Source of the DNA: Trichosphaerium sp. ATCC 40318
Lineage: Eukaryota; Discosea; Flabellinia; Trichosidae
Assembly: GCA_038496445.1 (NCBI GenBank)
Contig: JALMLS010000204.1
Span: 186,001 to 250,000, forward strand
Direction: 5' to 3'
Length of the DNA: 64,000 nucleotides
Shown here piece after piece: positions 36,389 to 48,269 of this stretch. The position numbers were made by a program, and so were the translations under genes. The notes under the pieces were generated by a model that saw only the letters and a program-made list of their open reading frames with translations, had not been told where the DNA came from and ran no database searches. How positions within the stretch are numbered: position 1 is the stretch's first letter; every line of letters starts with the position of its first letter.

Positions 36389-39300
36389 ATGAGATACACG
36401 ACACTCACACTACTAGCTGTATTGCTAGTAGCTCTCCTTGCTACTGCTTCGGCTACCAAGGAAGAAACGCAAGTTCAAGAAACTGCTGAAACTTCCGAAT
36501 CGACGCAAGCTCTAGAAGTTGTAGAATTGAAGGAAACCAAAGAATCTACAGCAGAAAAGAGATCAACGGAAGGAACTGAATCATCAGAAGCAGAACAAGC
36601 TGGTGAATCTGTTGAAAACTTAGAAGGATCTGAAGTATCAGAGGAGTCTGAAAAAGACGAATCTGATGAAGCCCATCCCCACAAGAAGGGTTACCAAAAG
36701 AAGTACCAAGGTAAAAAAAACAAGTACAAAAAGTCCGGTAAGAGCTACAAAAAGAACGACAAGAACAAGTACAAAAAGAATGACAAGAAAAAGTACACCA
36801 AGAACGACAAGAAAAAGTACAACAAGAACAAGTACACCAAGAACGACAAGAAAAAGTACAACAAGAACGACAAGAGCAAGTACAACAAGAACGATAAGAA
36901 CAAGTACAACAAGAAGAAGTACAATGATAACAAGAAGAAGTACACTAATACCAAGAAAAAGTACAATGATAACAAGAAGAAGTACACTAATACCAAGAAA
37001 AAGTACAGTGGCAAAAAGAAAAAATATGTTGTCCGTTACCCAGTACGTTTGAATGGCTTTTTTTTTTGTTTCAGTGTTATTGTCTTTTTGTTGTTTACAG
37101 CGTTTTTATAGATCCCTGGAAACAACAACTGTTATGCTCAATGCTTCCGTAAACTCAGTAGTAACTGGTATCTTCGTGATAAATGTTGTGATGAATGTAA
37201 CAGAAGACCAACACCAACACCAACGCCACCACTTGTACGAAATTTAAAAGTTTTTTTCATAAGCGTTGACGTTACTAACCTGTTTTTTCAACGTAGCCTA
37301 CAAACCCATGTGATCGTAAATGTTTCTTGAATTATCCCAAAGATTTGGTGGGACGCCGTGAATGTCTTAGATTATGTGCAACCCCTCCACCAACTCCAAA
37401 GCCACAACTTGTATGTTCAATTAATTTTTTTGTTAATTCGTAACAATTGTTTGCTAACTTTGAGGTTTTTTTCAGCCTCCAGGTAGATGTGAGCGCGAAT
37501 GCTTCTTGTACCATTCTAATCCTGGTCCTGATCGGGATACTTGTGTAAGAAAGTGTCCGCCACCAACGGCTGCTCCGACAGAATCACCAACAAAGGTTCC
37601 TCTTGTACGTTTATTTTTCGGTTTTCTGTGCTTTTCTCTGATTATTCTGTTTTTAGCCACTAGGTAGATGTGAACGTGAATGCTTCTTGTACCATACAAA
37701 ATCTGGTCCAGAACGTGATTTATGTATTAGAAAATGTCCTCCACCAACACTTGCTCCAGTAGCACCAAAGCCACGTCTTGTACGATATTTATTTTTTGTA
37801 TTCCAATCTCCTAACTGTTATTCTTTAGCCACCAGGCAGTTGTGCACGTGATTGCTACTTGTACCACTCCGAGTCAGTTGTTGAACGTAATAAATGCGTA
37901 AGGAAATGTCCTCCAACCTCACCTCCTCCTGTACGTCCATTTTGCATTTCTTATAACCTTTTCTAATTGTTTTTAACAGAAGAAACCAAAGTGCACACGT
38001 CAATGTTACTTGTACTACAAAACCCCAAGTGTTGATCGTGATTTGTGCGTACAAATGTGCGGCCAACAAACAGATGCTCCAACAGCAGCTCCAGATACTC
38101 CAGATTTCGTACGTGTTTTTTTTAGTCTTGGTTCCGGAAAGTTTTCGCTCTTACACATCTACTTTTAGCCTGAAGGTGGATGCGAACGTCAGTGTTTCTT
38201 GTACCACTCTAACTCTCCTAATGAACGTGATTCATGTGTAAGAAAATGTCCACCAAATCAAGAACCTATTGTACGTACTATTTTTGTGCTAAGTTTCTCT
38301 TCTGACTTTGTTTTCACAGCCTAAGCCAAAGTGTATACGTCAATGTTACATGTACTACAAAAATCCTGGTGCAGAACGTGATTTGTGTGCACTAAAATGT
38401 ACTACGGCAACCCCTGCTCCAGTGGCACCAAAGCCACCTCTTGTACGATAGTTTTACATTGTGTCTTTTATATCACGTTCTTACTCTTTCGTTTAGCCTG
38501 AAGGCGGTTGTGAACGTGACTGCTACTTGTATCACTCTTCATCCCCTACTGAACGCAGACAATGCGTAAGGAAGTGCCCTCCAACACCAGAATTTGTCGT
38601 AAGTGTAGTTTTTATTTATTTGCCGTATGCAATGGTACTGACAATTCTTTTTCAGCCTGAACACAAGTGTAAACGTCAATGCTTCATTTACTTTAAAGAA
38701 CCAAGTGCAGAACGTGACTTGTGTAATTTTATGTGTACTAAAACGACAATGGCTCCAACCAAAGCGACAATGAAGGACCCTCTTGTACGTTTTCTTTATG
38801 ACAAGATGTGTTTTTTTTTGTATTCTTACTTTTTTATGTTTAGCCAGAAGGTGGTTGTGAACGTGACTGCTACTTGTATCACTCTTCATCGCCTACTGAA
38901 CGCAAACAATGCGTAAGGAAGTGCCCACCAACACCAGAATATGTCGTACGTGTATTTATGTGAAATGTGATAGAGAGTCTTCTAACCAGTTTTTTCAGCC
39001 TGAACATAAGTGTAAACGTCAATGTTACATGTATTACAAGATGCCTGGTGCTGAACGTGATTTATGTGCTCTTATGTGTACTAAAAAAACCATGGCTCCA
39101 ACAGAAGCTCCAACACCAAAAGCACCTCTTGTATGTCAAACGTTTTTTTCTATGTACATTTTTTCTGACTTGTTTTGTAGCCTAAAGGTAGATGCAGACG
39201 TCAATGTTACCTATACCACGCTAAGCCTGGTGCCGAACGTGATTTATGTGTACTAAGATGTCCTAAACCAACTGCTCGTCCAACAATGAGACCAACACAA

Positions 39301-40659
39301 AAACCAACTCTCGTAAGTACTTTTGTAATCTTTCACATTTACTAACATTTTTTTTAGCCTAGCGACAAATGTTACCGTGAATGTTACTTGTACCATGACC
39401 AACCTGGTGCTGAACGTGACATGTGTATTGTTAACTGCCACATCTCACGTGGTGAAGTACGTTAGACAAACTACGAGCGAAATACTTATTATCATGTAGG
39501 ACCATGATCCTAAATGCTTAGCACAATGTAACAAGCGCTTCCCTGACGGTAAAGACAGAGAAATATGTTGTAAACAATGCAGCCATCCTAGAGGGCATCC
39601 AATGCCAACACCAAAACCAACACCAGTCCCTGACGTAAGTTAAATTACACCAACAAAAGAAAGCAAATGGCTTATTTAATATTTAGAATCATGATCCTGT
39701 GTGCTTAGCAAGATGTACCAGAAGATTCCCTGCTGGTTTAAACAGAGAATTATGTTGCTCTAAATGTCCTGACCGCACAATATACCCAACTCCAACACCA
39801 GCTCCTGAAGTAAGTTCAACATAACTCTACCAACATTGTATTAATTAATTCTTAGAATCACGATCCTGTTTGCTTAGCAAAGTGTATCAGACAATTCCCT
39901 GCTGGTATTGATAGAGAAGTATGTTGCTCAGCTTGCAGCGAACATGTTGAAACAACTGTTCCTCCAACTCCACCTCCAGCCCCACATGTACGATAGCAAT
40001 TACAGTTCTCAGAGTTTTGCCCTTTTTTTCGTTGTTTATCTTCTTCGTTCGCATTCATTTTGCTTACGTTCGCTTAGACTGATCATGGTCCGGAGTGTTT
40101 AGCTCAGTGTATCACAATGTATCCAAGTGGTATAGACAGAGAACTATGTTGCTCCAAATGCCACGATGAACCTCCACCAGTGTACACAGAACCTCCACAA
40201 ATAAGGTGTTTGAGAACGTGCTTGAACAAGTTCACATCTGGTAAAGATAGAGCCCACTGTTGCACTATTTGTGATACCTACAAAACAAGAGCACCAACAG
40301 TAGCTCCAACAAATGCTCCAACACCAGCCCCAACGGCTGCTCCAACGGCTGCTCCAACGGCTGCGCCAACAAATGCTCCAACTGCTGCTCCGACGGCAGC
40401 TCCTACACCTGCTCCAACAGCTGCTCCGACAAATGCTCCAACTTCAGCTCCTACACCAGCCCCAACGGCTGCTCCAACGGCTGCTCCAACAAATGCTCCA
40501 ACAGCTGCTCCAACTGAAGCGCCAACACCTCCTACGGTTAGACCAACAGGAGATTCTTCAGAAATGCCACCATGTATTCGCAGGTGTTTTGCAATGTACT
40601 CTACAGACACAGAACAAGAAGAGTGTGTTTCTAAGACATGCCAAGACCCATATATGTAA
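36389..40659 (+). CDS. Secreted Lys-rich, Cys-repeat protein encoded by tandemly duplicated exons
   Basis: The ATG at 36389 opens a signal peptide (MRYTTLTLLAVLLVALLATA). Next come an acidic Ser/Glu segment and a low-complexity Lys/Tyr/Asn array (repeats such as KKYNKNDK). The rest is about 18 exons, each carrying one Cys module of the form CxRxCYxYYxxPxxERDLCxxxC and separated by phase-0 introns of about 40-65 nt that nearly all start GTACG after a Leu, Val or Pro codon. Modules from 39480 on shift to CLAxCxxxFPxGxDRExCCxxC. The last large exon adds an APT/AAPT linker and a final Cys module ending at TAA 40657-40659. Alternating pairs (38150-38260 with 38320-38440; 38500-38600 with 38655-38785; 38845-38945 with 39000-39130) are near-duplicates. 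A matrix, wall or adhesion role is likely; no family is recognised. Confidence 0.8.
36700..37030 (+). repeat. Lys/Tyr/Asn low-complexity coding repeat
   Basis: Units of about 24-27 nt encode KKYNKND- and KKYTNT-type repeats in the secreted Cys-repeat protein. Such tracts are highly basic and could bind polyanions. Confidence 0.85.
37110..39450 (+). repeat. Tandem exon duplications (Cys modules)
   Basis: About fourteen similar exon-intron units lie in a row. The last six or so form three two-exon units of the EGGCER + EHKCKR type, showing recent duplication of exon pairs. Confidence 0.8.
40280..40545 (+). repeat. AAPT/NAPT coding tandem repeat
   Basis: 12-nt units encoding APT-type tetrapeptides repeat about 20 times, a mucin-like linker. 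Confidence 0.85.
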
Positions 40660-41372
40660 AAAACAATTTAAGGATAATTTGTTTTCGTCCCACGTTGCAT
40701 TTGGGCAAATAGTGCAAAACTGTCCAATTAAAAATAAAAAGAATTGCATAACAGTTTGCTTATGTTCTAAAATTTTTATGCACTCCACTTCTGTCATTAA
40801 AGGTGACGCGGTATATTATGTTTTGTAGCTTGTCAAACATTTACTTGCGATATGGTTGCACAGTGTTGAAGAGAATTGACTTTGCAGTTAGTACGCTCCT
40901 GCCGTACAATACTTGATGTATGTGTATATGAAACTTTGCACTAATTGTAGATGTTGCAGTTAATTCAGTTGCCGTTTCTCCTTGAACTTTGCGATTCACA
41001 AGAACTGATCAACGTTCGAAGAGCATATCATAGCAGTGAAGCCTATCTATTGTTACGCTTATTTGTACCTATTGGTTTGAAAAATACGTGCTAGTAATCC
41101 CTAGTCCATCACGTGATCACGTTTCTGTTGGCGAAGTAGTAACAGAATAGCATATAACAAGCAATTCAATAATAGAGTTGTATTGTAAGTAACTTGATAT
41201 GATTTCTCTTTGACTTGTTTAAGACTTGCACGCTATCTTTTAGTATCTGTATCGTCTTTTGGTTTTCTACTACACTCATATCTGTAGCATCTGATACAAC
41301 TCAAATTCATTTCTTTCTAGAAGGAAAAAAGTTAACAATGAACCAAGTCTTTTAGTACTAGAAGACGTTTAT
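40660..41372. other. Intergenic region between convergent genes
   Basis: About 700 nt. A CACGTG sits in the stretch ATCACGTGATCACG near 41108. Nothing else is seen. Confidence 0.4.
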
Positions 41373-44300
41373 TTATTGTTGTCTTTGAACATTCTTGTTA
41401 ATTACTTCAAGCCTCATTTTAAGATCTTCATTCTCTTTCTCTAAATCTTGTACAAGTATTATTAAATCTTCTTTTGACATATCATCTAATGGTATCTTTG
41501 TTTCTTGAGTAGGTTCCTTGGTTTCAGTAGGAGTAGATGTATTCTTTGAAGGTGAAGAGCTTCCAATCGTTATTCTCGTTGGAGCAAATCCTTTCACCTT
41601 CCACACAAAAACGCACATATCCAAACCCCCTGTTGATATCACGTGGGTGTCATTATCAACAAAGCAAACATTTGTAACATGTGACGAATGACCAAGCGCA
41701 GTACGGTACTTGTGCTACACCAAATTAATGAAAAAGAGGAAAGAAATTTAAAAAGAAAAATCTGCTTTCTCTTTCCAGTCACGTGCTTAAACTTTGTTTT
41801 TTCGAAAAAAGTGTGCAGTTCGTAGTATTGTTATTATGTGCTTTACGCCCAAAAACCATAACTCTGAGCAGGGGAAACAAAGAAATTGCGAACGCACCTT
41901 TTGGTCGTAACAAGGGTATTTAAACAGTTTGACTTTTCCAAAGTCATCTGCCGTTACAAGCAGTGACGCATTACCTGATATACCCACAGCATTGACGTCA
42001 GTTCCATCGACGCCTGATGGCCATATTCCTTTAACTGGAAATCCAAGAACACAGCTCCAACTTGCCCAATCAACATTTCGAACAGAAGATGTTTTTGTAA
42101 CTTGCGCCAAGTCTTCCATATCCCAGTAAAGGTGTTCGTAAGCGGATGAGTCGCTTTGAAGCAAGTCAGAATCTTTTGTAAAATCCATATGTGTAACACC
42201 AGCAGAGTGTCCTCTGAGGATGCCTAACAGTTACGTCAACAAAGCAACCAAAATGCATGACCGTGGAGTTACCGATTTTTTTGTATTCCTCTGTCACGTG
42301 GTATACAATAATAGCTCCTTCTGATCCACCTACTGCTAATAACACTCCAGATGGAGAATATTTGATACTCATCACTTTTGTTTTACGGTGTCTCCATCTC
42401 TTGACGACGGTGTTCTTTGTCAGATCTACTATTGCAACCTGTTGGGTTTTGATACTGTTAGAAAACAAAAAAACATCGTATAGTGTCTCCGTACTGCGCC
42501 ATTATTCATGCCTACGGCCGCAAAATTGTCATCTGGTGATGTAGTTGTACAAGTTATAGGAACTTTAAGATTTAAAGAATGTGTCATTCTGAGACCATCA
42601 ACCTATGCAAGTCAATCCATAGTTATAAGGAAAAAAAAAAAAAAAGAAACCGCAAAAAATTAGTAGTTCTGCGTACCTCCCAAGTTTTAAGTTTGCAATC
42701 AAATCCACCAGTAACATATGTATTACTTGTGGTGTTACAAGAAAGTCCCCAAAGTTCACCTGCATGTGACTACAGGATAAGAATTAGCAAAAAAGACATG
42801 AGTAAAAAAAAAAGAAAAACCCGCACCTGAATAACATGTTGGATATCGCTTGCTTGGGCATTTGTACTTTCGAGAACTTCTATAGCTTTTGGTATTACAA
42901 ATATCTCGTTTTCTTTAGTTCCGATAGCAAGCTCGTTTTTATCACTAAGAGCTAATGTCTTGATACTACCAACACCTAGATCTCTCAAGGATATCGACAG
43001 TTTGTTTGAAAATTTAGTTTCTCCCTTGGCCACTGTCCATAGCTTTACAGCGCCATCGTACCCACCAGAAACTAAGCCCATAGGTGTGCGTAACAATCCA
43101 TAAACAGGACCCTACATAGAATGTGAGGACAACTGATGAATGAAGTTTGAAATAAAAGGTTGTTTTTCAGAAGCTCTTTTTTTAGTACCTCATGGGCTTT
43201 TTTAAGCCTTTCAATGACAGTACGATCTTTCCAAATATAAATATCACCTCCATACCTATAAAAAATAATATGAGAAGTCAAAGGTGGCCAAGCAAAGAAA
43301 GAAAAAAAGAAGACAAAACGCGGATATTTGATTTTTTTCTAATTTTGTTTGATCGTACGTTCCCGTTGCTAGTTTTTCTTTACTCAACCAAGCAGCGCTT
43401 GTAATAGTTTGAGAAGGTGCTACAGATCCAAAAACACCTCTTTTTGAAGATGCTAATTGTCCTCCTTTTGTTGTTTCCCAAAAAGTTATACTTTTTACAC
43501 CAATTGTAACAAACTGTTGCTCGTTCCATGGATTATACTGTATACCTAATATCTTACTCTTACCACCTTTTTTAGAAGATATAACCTTATTCTTATCGAC
43601 ATCATAGATAGCAATCATGTGATCAGAGTCACTACCAATAGCAGCGATAAATTTTCCAGAAGGTGAGAATTTTAACGATAAAATGGCGTGTTGATGAAAG
43701 TCTTGAAGAGATGATACTTTCTTTTTATCGTCTGATTTCCATAAAAGAATATGTGGTTTCTTATCTCCTGCAAGTGTAACGACTTGTCCTGTAGCTACAA
43801 GATTTGATTTTACATGCATATCGAGACACGTGATATCGTCGTTATGACCACGGAAAAACTCTTGTGATCTATTTTCCCAGTCCATAACAATACCAACACT
43901 AGCAGCGTGATATACCAATTTTCCTTTTGAAGAAAAGAACATATTTTGGCGCGCCTGTAACAGATTTCTCAGAAAGTCCATAAAAAAGGAGAAGAAAAAA
44001 CTTGATTCCTTCCGTCTCCCACGTGTTTGGATTATCACATGGATGGACAGTGAAAGCGTATCATTTTCTATAGCTAGTAAACAAAAACGTGCGTACGTCT
44101 TTTCCTCTGTACCCATGTACAAAGCTAAGTTGAAGTCTTTCTAGAGGTAATTTACGCATTTCTGGTTTGTGTTTAAAATCAGAAGGTGGGAAAACTGATC
44201 CTTTTAGTGGCCAGTATCGAATGCCTGTTTCTTTTTTACGTTTCAACTCCTTGTCATCATCCTATAGGTACAATTGTAAGCGATGAGGTATTGATCTTTT

Positions 44301-44800
44301 TTGTTTTTAGTGCCCACGTGCCGTCACAACCACTTATCGCTATTTCTTCGCCTTCTTTAAGCGGTCGTTGTTTTAGAACAACGCTCACCTTTCCATGTGG
44401 TACTTTCGATAGTTTAGCGTTAATAACCTTTCCTCCATGTTCATTGAGTATCTTTTCTACGTTTAGGTCTACTCTGCCTAAGCTATCGTCTTCAGAGTAT
44501 GTATCAAAGTCAAAAACTTCTATCGACAATTTTGTGTCTTTCGATATCACGTGATCGTCTTGTAGGAAGCGAAAGATAGTGTCGAAAGTAGGATTAAGCG
44601 TTTCATCTTTAACCTTGCTTCTGTGTCTTTGATTTGCGAGAGTTACCACTACATAAGGGTTGCTCTTGCCTGAAAAGAGTTAACAGATCGTTTTTGCCTT
44701 GTGACGGGTAATAATGTTTAAGAAATGTCGGACCTGTACGATCTCCCGCAATAAGATTCTCTGCTTTAATTACCGTAACCTCTAATACGTTTGAAGTCAT
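41373..44800 (-). CDS. EML-like microtubule-associated protein with N-terminal C2 domain
   Basis: The ATG at 44800 starts a C2 domain (LEVTVIKAENLIAGDRTGKS, then VFDFDTYSEDDSLG with Ca-binding-type Asp residues). Next comes a HELP motif (PLERLQLSFVHGYRGKDVR preceded by VFPPSDF), then about ten WD40 blades (e.g. GHNDDITCLDMHVKSNLVAT, SGGYDGAVKLW, STGGLDMCVFVWKV) and a C-terminal coiled coil (DLIILVQDLEKENEDLKMRL). HELP plus WD40 defines EML/EMAP proteins, which bind microtubules. In animal EMLs the coiled coil is N-terminal; here it is at the C-terminus and a C2 domain takes the N-terminus, suggesting Ca/lipid control. About ten short introns. The TAA overlaps AATAAA on the minus strand. Confidence 0.87.
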
Positions 44801-45107
44801 CTAAAAGATCTGGTATCGAAACAAGCAAAAAAAACAGCTAACAAACTTAAACAGTTAAGTTCACCCTCACAAAAGACTGGCGCTATCGACCATAAAAATG
44901 AGCAGTACATACAAGCCAGTAAAAAAGCCAAAGGTTGTAAGAACCGACGTTAACTTTGTGAATTACAGATAGAAAAAACAAGTCTTTAGTTTAATTTTTC
45001 TTTTATTATTTTTATTTCTAACAAATGGAGTACTCTTGTTACTCATTCTGAAGCATCATAGCAAAATCGTCTTGTGAAAGCTGTCTGTATCTATGTCCTT
45101 TTTAAGA
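44801..45107. other. Short intergenic region
   Basis: 307 nt upstream of the EML-like gene and downstream of the serpin-like gene. No element is recognised. Confidence 0.35.
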
Positions 45108-46103
45108 TCACTGAGGTTTAGAAGCACCACCCGGTATGAAGAATCCAGGTAATGGTGAAGCACCTTGCTTTGTTGTAAAATCAAGAATTTTGTAGTTGTT
45201 TTTTGAAGAGTTATTTACAGGTGTTCCAAGACCGTTAGGATTAGACCAAGAATCCATATCAATATAAGCAGCCACAATAGGATGCCTGCAACCACGTCTT
45301 TGAATCCAAAAGAGAAAAGGAGTGTTGATAATGTAAGGCATAAGTCTTTCCGCAGGAGCTTTACCATATAAACACATGAGGACTTCACTCTGTACACGGA
45401 CTCCTCTTTCATTAAGTTTAATCCTTGTTTGTTGCATCCCTTGCTGTATCTGCAAGTGCCCGTTTCCATTCATTGCTGGAATGCCAAGACCGGAAATAAA
45501 ACCTAGATTGTCCAGCCTATCGTAATTGATCATCGGGAAACTACATGAGCTGTAGCAAAGTCTATTGTTTTCTTTCATTGAATCAGCCGATTTCTTTACC
45601 ATTTCTGTAAGAGGGAAGTTGCCTTCGATCGCTTTCGTTGGAGGAGTGTCAATGCGTGTTATGAATACTCTATCGGAGGTCTGGGCGGCAATCTCAAGGA
45701 TTGGGTGCTGGTGCAAGGCAGAAGAAAACACTTTAAAATAGTCCTTTTCAACCCTTACGCCATCGAAAGTGCTGGTACTAGTGGATATTGTAGTCTTTTC
45801 CGCTTTTTGCCAATTCAACAAAATATCGAGTGCGCTAACAAGGAGGAGGTTACCAGTAGCAATATCAGGTACTGGGATACTGCTGCCTCTCTTAGCAAGA
45901 AATCTACGAATGTGCGCTGGGTTTGATGAAGCAATGCTCTCGATTTCATTAATTTGGCCTGCATCCGCTCGATCACGCTCAGTTATATAGTTTCTAAGGA
46001 AGTTAGCTTGGTTTGGCGTGATTGCCTTGAATGGTATGTGATAAGGTGTTCCAGTTGCTTGTAGCGCAGAAATAATTGGATAAAGGCAATCGGCGTGAGA
46101 CAT
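45108..46103 (-). CDS. Serpin-like protein, intronless, likely non-inhibitory
   Basis: A single exon of 331 residues from the ATG at 46103. The central stretch GNLLLVSALDILLNWQKAE fits the serpin block usually read as LVLVNALYFKGxW. TRIKLNERGVRVQSEV fits the proximal hinge region (KAxIEVNEEGTEAAA) and NTPFLFWIQRRGCRHPIVAA fits the final strand block (DHPFLFxIRxxxxxxxLFxG). The hinge lacks the small residues needed for inhibitory loop insertion, and the reactive loop is short. No signal peptide. It may be a chaperone-like or structural serpin. The similarity is distant and should be tested by profile search. Confidence 0.6.
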   Translation of the reverse strand: MSHADCLYPIISALQATGTPYHIPFKAITPNQANFLRNYITERDRADAGQINEIESIASSNPAHIRRFLAKRGSSIPVPDIATGNLLLVSALDILLNWQKAEKTTISTSTSTFDGVRVEKDYFKVFSSALHQHPILEIAAQTSDRVFITRIDTPPTKAIEGNFPLTEMVKKSADSMKENNRLCYSSCSFPMINYDRLDNLGFISGLGIPAMNGNGHLQIQQGMQQTRIKLNERGVRVQSEVLMCLYGKAPAERLMPYIINTPFLFWIQRRGCRHPIVAAYIDMDSWSNPNGLGTPVNNSSKNNYKILDFTTKQGASPLPGFFIPGGASKPQ

Positions 46104-46616
46104 GTGGTTGTTTGCTGTGTTGTGGTAATATAATAATGATTTGTGCCAGATTTCTTGCCTTGGTCAGTTTCTCTGAACTGAACACTTGAAAACTTGAGAA
46201 CGTGCAACACAAATCAAACATTCACGGAACATCGTTTGGTTACCATTGACACCGTGGTATTAGTAGGTCCGTAGAATACACAGACTATATGTTGGCATGG
46301 CGCTAGACGCTAGTTGCGGCCAAGGCAAAGCAAATTTCAGAACAATTGAGGTGTTAATACTTGTCCTTGTACGAAGGGCATTAACACTAACAGTACGCTA
46401 GATCAGCACCGTAGATTGTAATAAAACAGAGTTAGAATACGTTGATTGGTAGGTGAAACTATGATGGTAAATTTCTCTTGAAGAAAACAAGTCTATGTCG
46501 TGTCAGGCAAGTTTTACATTTTAGTTCTTGAGTTGTTAGTGACGAACAAATACACAGTAAAAGATGGTATCATTGATATTCTTTTTTATTACACCTCAAA
46601 CAACCTTAAGTCACCT
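46104..46616. other. Intergenic region
   Basis: About 510 nt containing the serpin-like gene promoter and the 3' flank of the F-box/LRR gene, whose minus-strand AATAAA is at 46586-46591. Confidence 0.45.
46586..46591 (-). terminator. Polyadenylation-signal-like AATAAA
   Basis: On the minus strand, 26 nt downstream of the F-box/LRR stop. Confidence 0.45.
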
Positions 46617-48269
46617 TTACTCTCTTGAAATGCACTTGTTCTTGCTCCTCACAAAACAATTTCCAAATACAACATCACGTGATGATAAATACTCTTCCAA
46701 TTGATAAACGTCACCTGCGTATTGATAAACCCTTTTCTTCCCTGAGTCAACATCCGTTCTGTTTTTCTTGCTTCTCTCCTTTTTTTTATACCTAATAATG
46801 ACAACAGGATTGTACGCTGATTGTAGTATTTGTATCTTCTGAATGTCATCAACTCTTTCCTTAATTTTGTGAAACAATATAAACTCAAGCTTAATCACAT
46901 TGCGCCCAAAGTTTCCGTTCAGTTTTGTCAGTGATTTGCATATACTGTCAACCTTATACATCTCCGAAACTTTTAATACGTGAAGCCTATACGCCATCTT
47001 TTTAATGTCCTTGTTTGAAAGGCTGTTACTACGATAAATCCCAAGAATCTTCAAGCTATCACCAAGCGCTAATAGTCCTTTCAATGTTACCAATGTACTG
47101 AAGATATGAAGCTCATGGATACCCTGTAACCATTCCAACCCTTTGTCGGTAATCAAACGTCCACTTAAATGAGCAGTATGGACGCCTGCAAGATAGCGCA
47201 TACCGGCATCTGAGATATTTGTGTTCTTCAAGTTTATTGTATGAACACCTTGAAGGTATCGCAACCCTCTATCAGTAACCATAGTGTTCGAAAGATCGAT
47301 TTTATGGACACCTGAAAGCACGCAAAGACTCCAATCAGTAAGCATAGTGCCTGAAGCGTTCAGGTTATGAACACCAGCCAAATGTCTTATACCATGATCA
47401 CCAATGTTACTGCCAGCTATATCTATCGTGTGAACACCAGTTAATTGCTCCAAGCTATCATCTGTAACACGTGTTAGATACATATTGATAGTATGGACGC
47501 CAGACAATGCACTAATCCCTTTTTCGGTTACACGTGTGCAAGATAGGTTAATGGTATGTATGCCCGATAATTGAACAATAGCATTGTCTGTAACTTGCCG
47601 GTTATGAGATATATTCAAAGTGTGAACGCCTTTAAGAGCGATAATAGGCTTATCACCCACTTGTAAATGACCAATATTAAGTGTATGTATACCAGCTAGT
47701 TTGCTGATAACATTGTCAATGAATTCAGAGCTAAACGTTTTCCACATTCTTCCTTGAAATGAAGCATGTTCCTTGTAAAAACGAGGTAAAATATTAGCAA
47801 CTATTCCCATACCGTTGACAGAAGCAAACGGCACAGAGCAAGTCTCTAAATACTCACAATCTGATTTAGCTATACTAATACAATCGTAGTCTCTTTTTCG
47901 ATTTCTATTATCGCCACCCTGCCAAGTATAATGACCACATTGGGTCCACTCGACAAGCTCAATATGTTTCGCGCCAGCAAGTCGTTTCAAAACAATTTGT
48001 TTATCAAAAGGAACGTAAATCTTTGCTTTCGATAATAGTCTAGGGTATCTACTTAATTCTATGGCTGCTTCTTCGCTAGTAATGTAGTATGGAGCGAGAT
48101 TGAACCCAACATATCTAACCAAGTCTGTAAAGTAAACGTTGCAACATGATACGTTGTATCTAGATGTGTTGTCTAGAAACCTTAATATCATTGCATGTAT
48201 TTCTGGTGGTGCTGAAAACAAGCCAACATCGCTTATAGTGTCCTCCCTATTACTCCAGAACGTTTCCAT
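46617..48269 (-). CDS. F-box and leucine-rich-repeat protein with GVHT-type repeats, intronless
   Basis: A single-exon 550-residue protein from the ATG at 48269. An F-box-like segment lies at the start (SAPPEIHAMILRFLDNTSRY). The middle is about ten regular repeats near 22 residues long, each with GVHTINL or GVHTLNI followed by a TxVTDxGL phrase. A basic C-terminal region follows. The LRR units are of the cysteine-containing/AMN1-like class but unusually uniform. Repeats with VHTLxL and ITD phrases occur in giant-virus and algal proteins. A role as SCF substrate receptor is inferred from the F-box. It is a larger relative of 17913-19139. Confidence 0.85.
   Translation of the reverse strand: METFWSNREDTISDVGLFSAPPEIHAMILRFLDNTSRYNVSCCNVYFTDLVRYVGFNLAPYYITSEEAAIELSRYPRLLSKAKIYVPFDKQIVLKRLAGAKHIELVEWTQCGHYTWQGGDNRNRKRDYDCISIAKSDCEYLETCSVPFASVNGMGIVANILPRFYKEHASFQGRMWKTFSSEFIDNVISKLAGIHTLNIGHLQVGDKPIIALKGVHTLNISHNRQVTDNAIVQLSGIHTINLSCTRVTEKGISALSGVHTINMYLTRVTDDSLEQLTGVHTIDIAGSNIGDHGIRHLAGVHNLNASGTMLTDWSLCVLSGVHKIDLSNTMVTDRGLRYLQGVHTINLKNTNISDAGMRYLAGVHTAHLSGRLITDKGLEWLQGIHELHIFSTLVTLKGLLALGDSLKILGIYRSNSLSNKDIKKMAYRLHVLKVSEMYKVDSICKSLTKLNGNFGRNVIKLEFILFHKIKERVDDIQKIQILQSAYNPVVIIRYKKKERSKKNRTDVDSGKKRVYQYAGDVYQLEEYLSSRDVVFGNCFVRSKNKCISRE

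Noticed and set aside
36666-37052. Arg/Thr/Ser-rich ORF in a second frame of the Lys-rich repeat
   Set aside because: It is a frame shadow of the repetitive coding sequence.
40280-40545. Possible CRISPR array or satellite
   Set aside because: The 12-nt units are in-frame coding repeats inside a gene, and this is eukaryotic DNA.
40278-40610. Ala/Gly/Val-rich minus-strand ORF
   Set aside because: Antisense shadow of the APT repeat.
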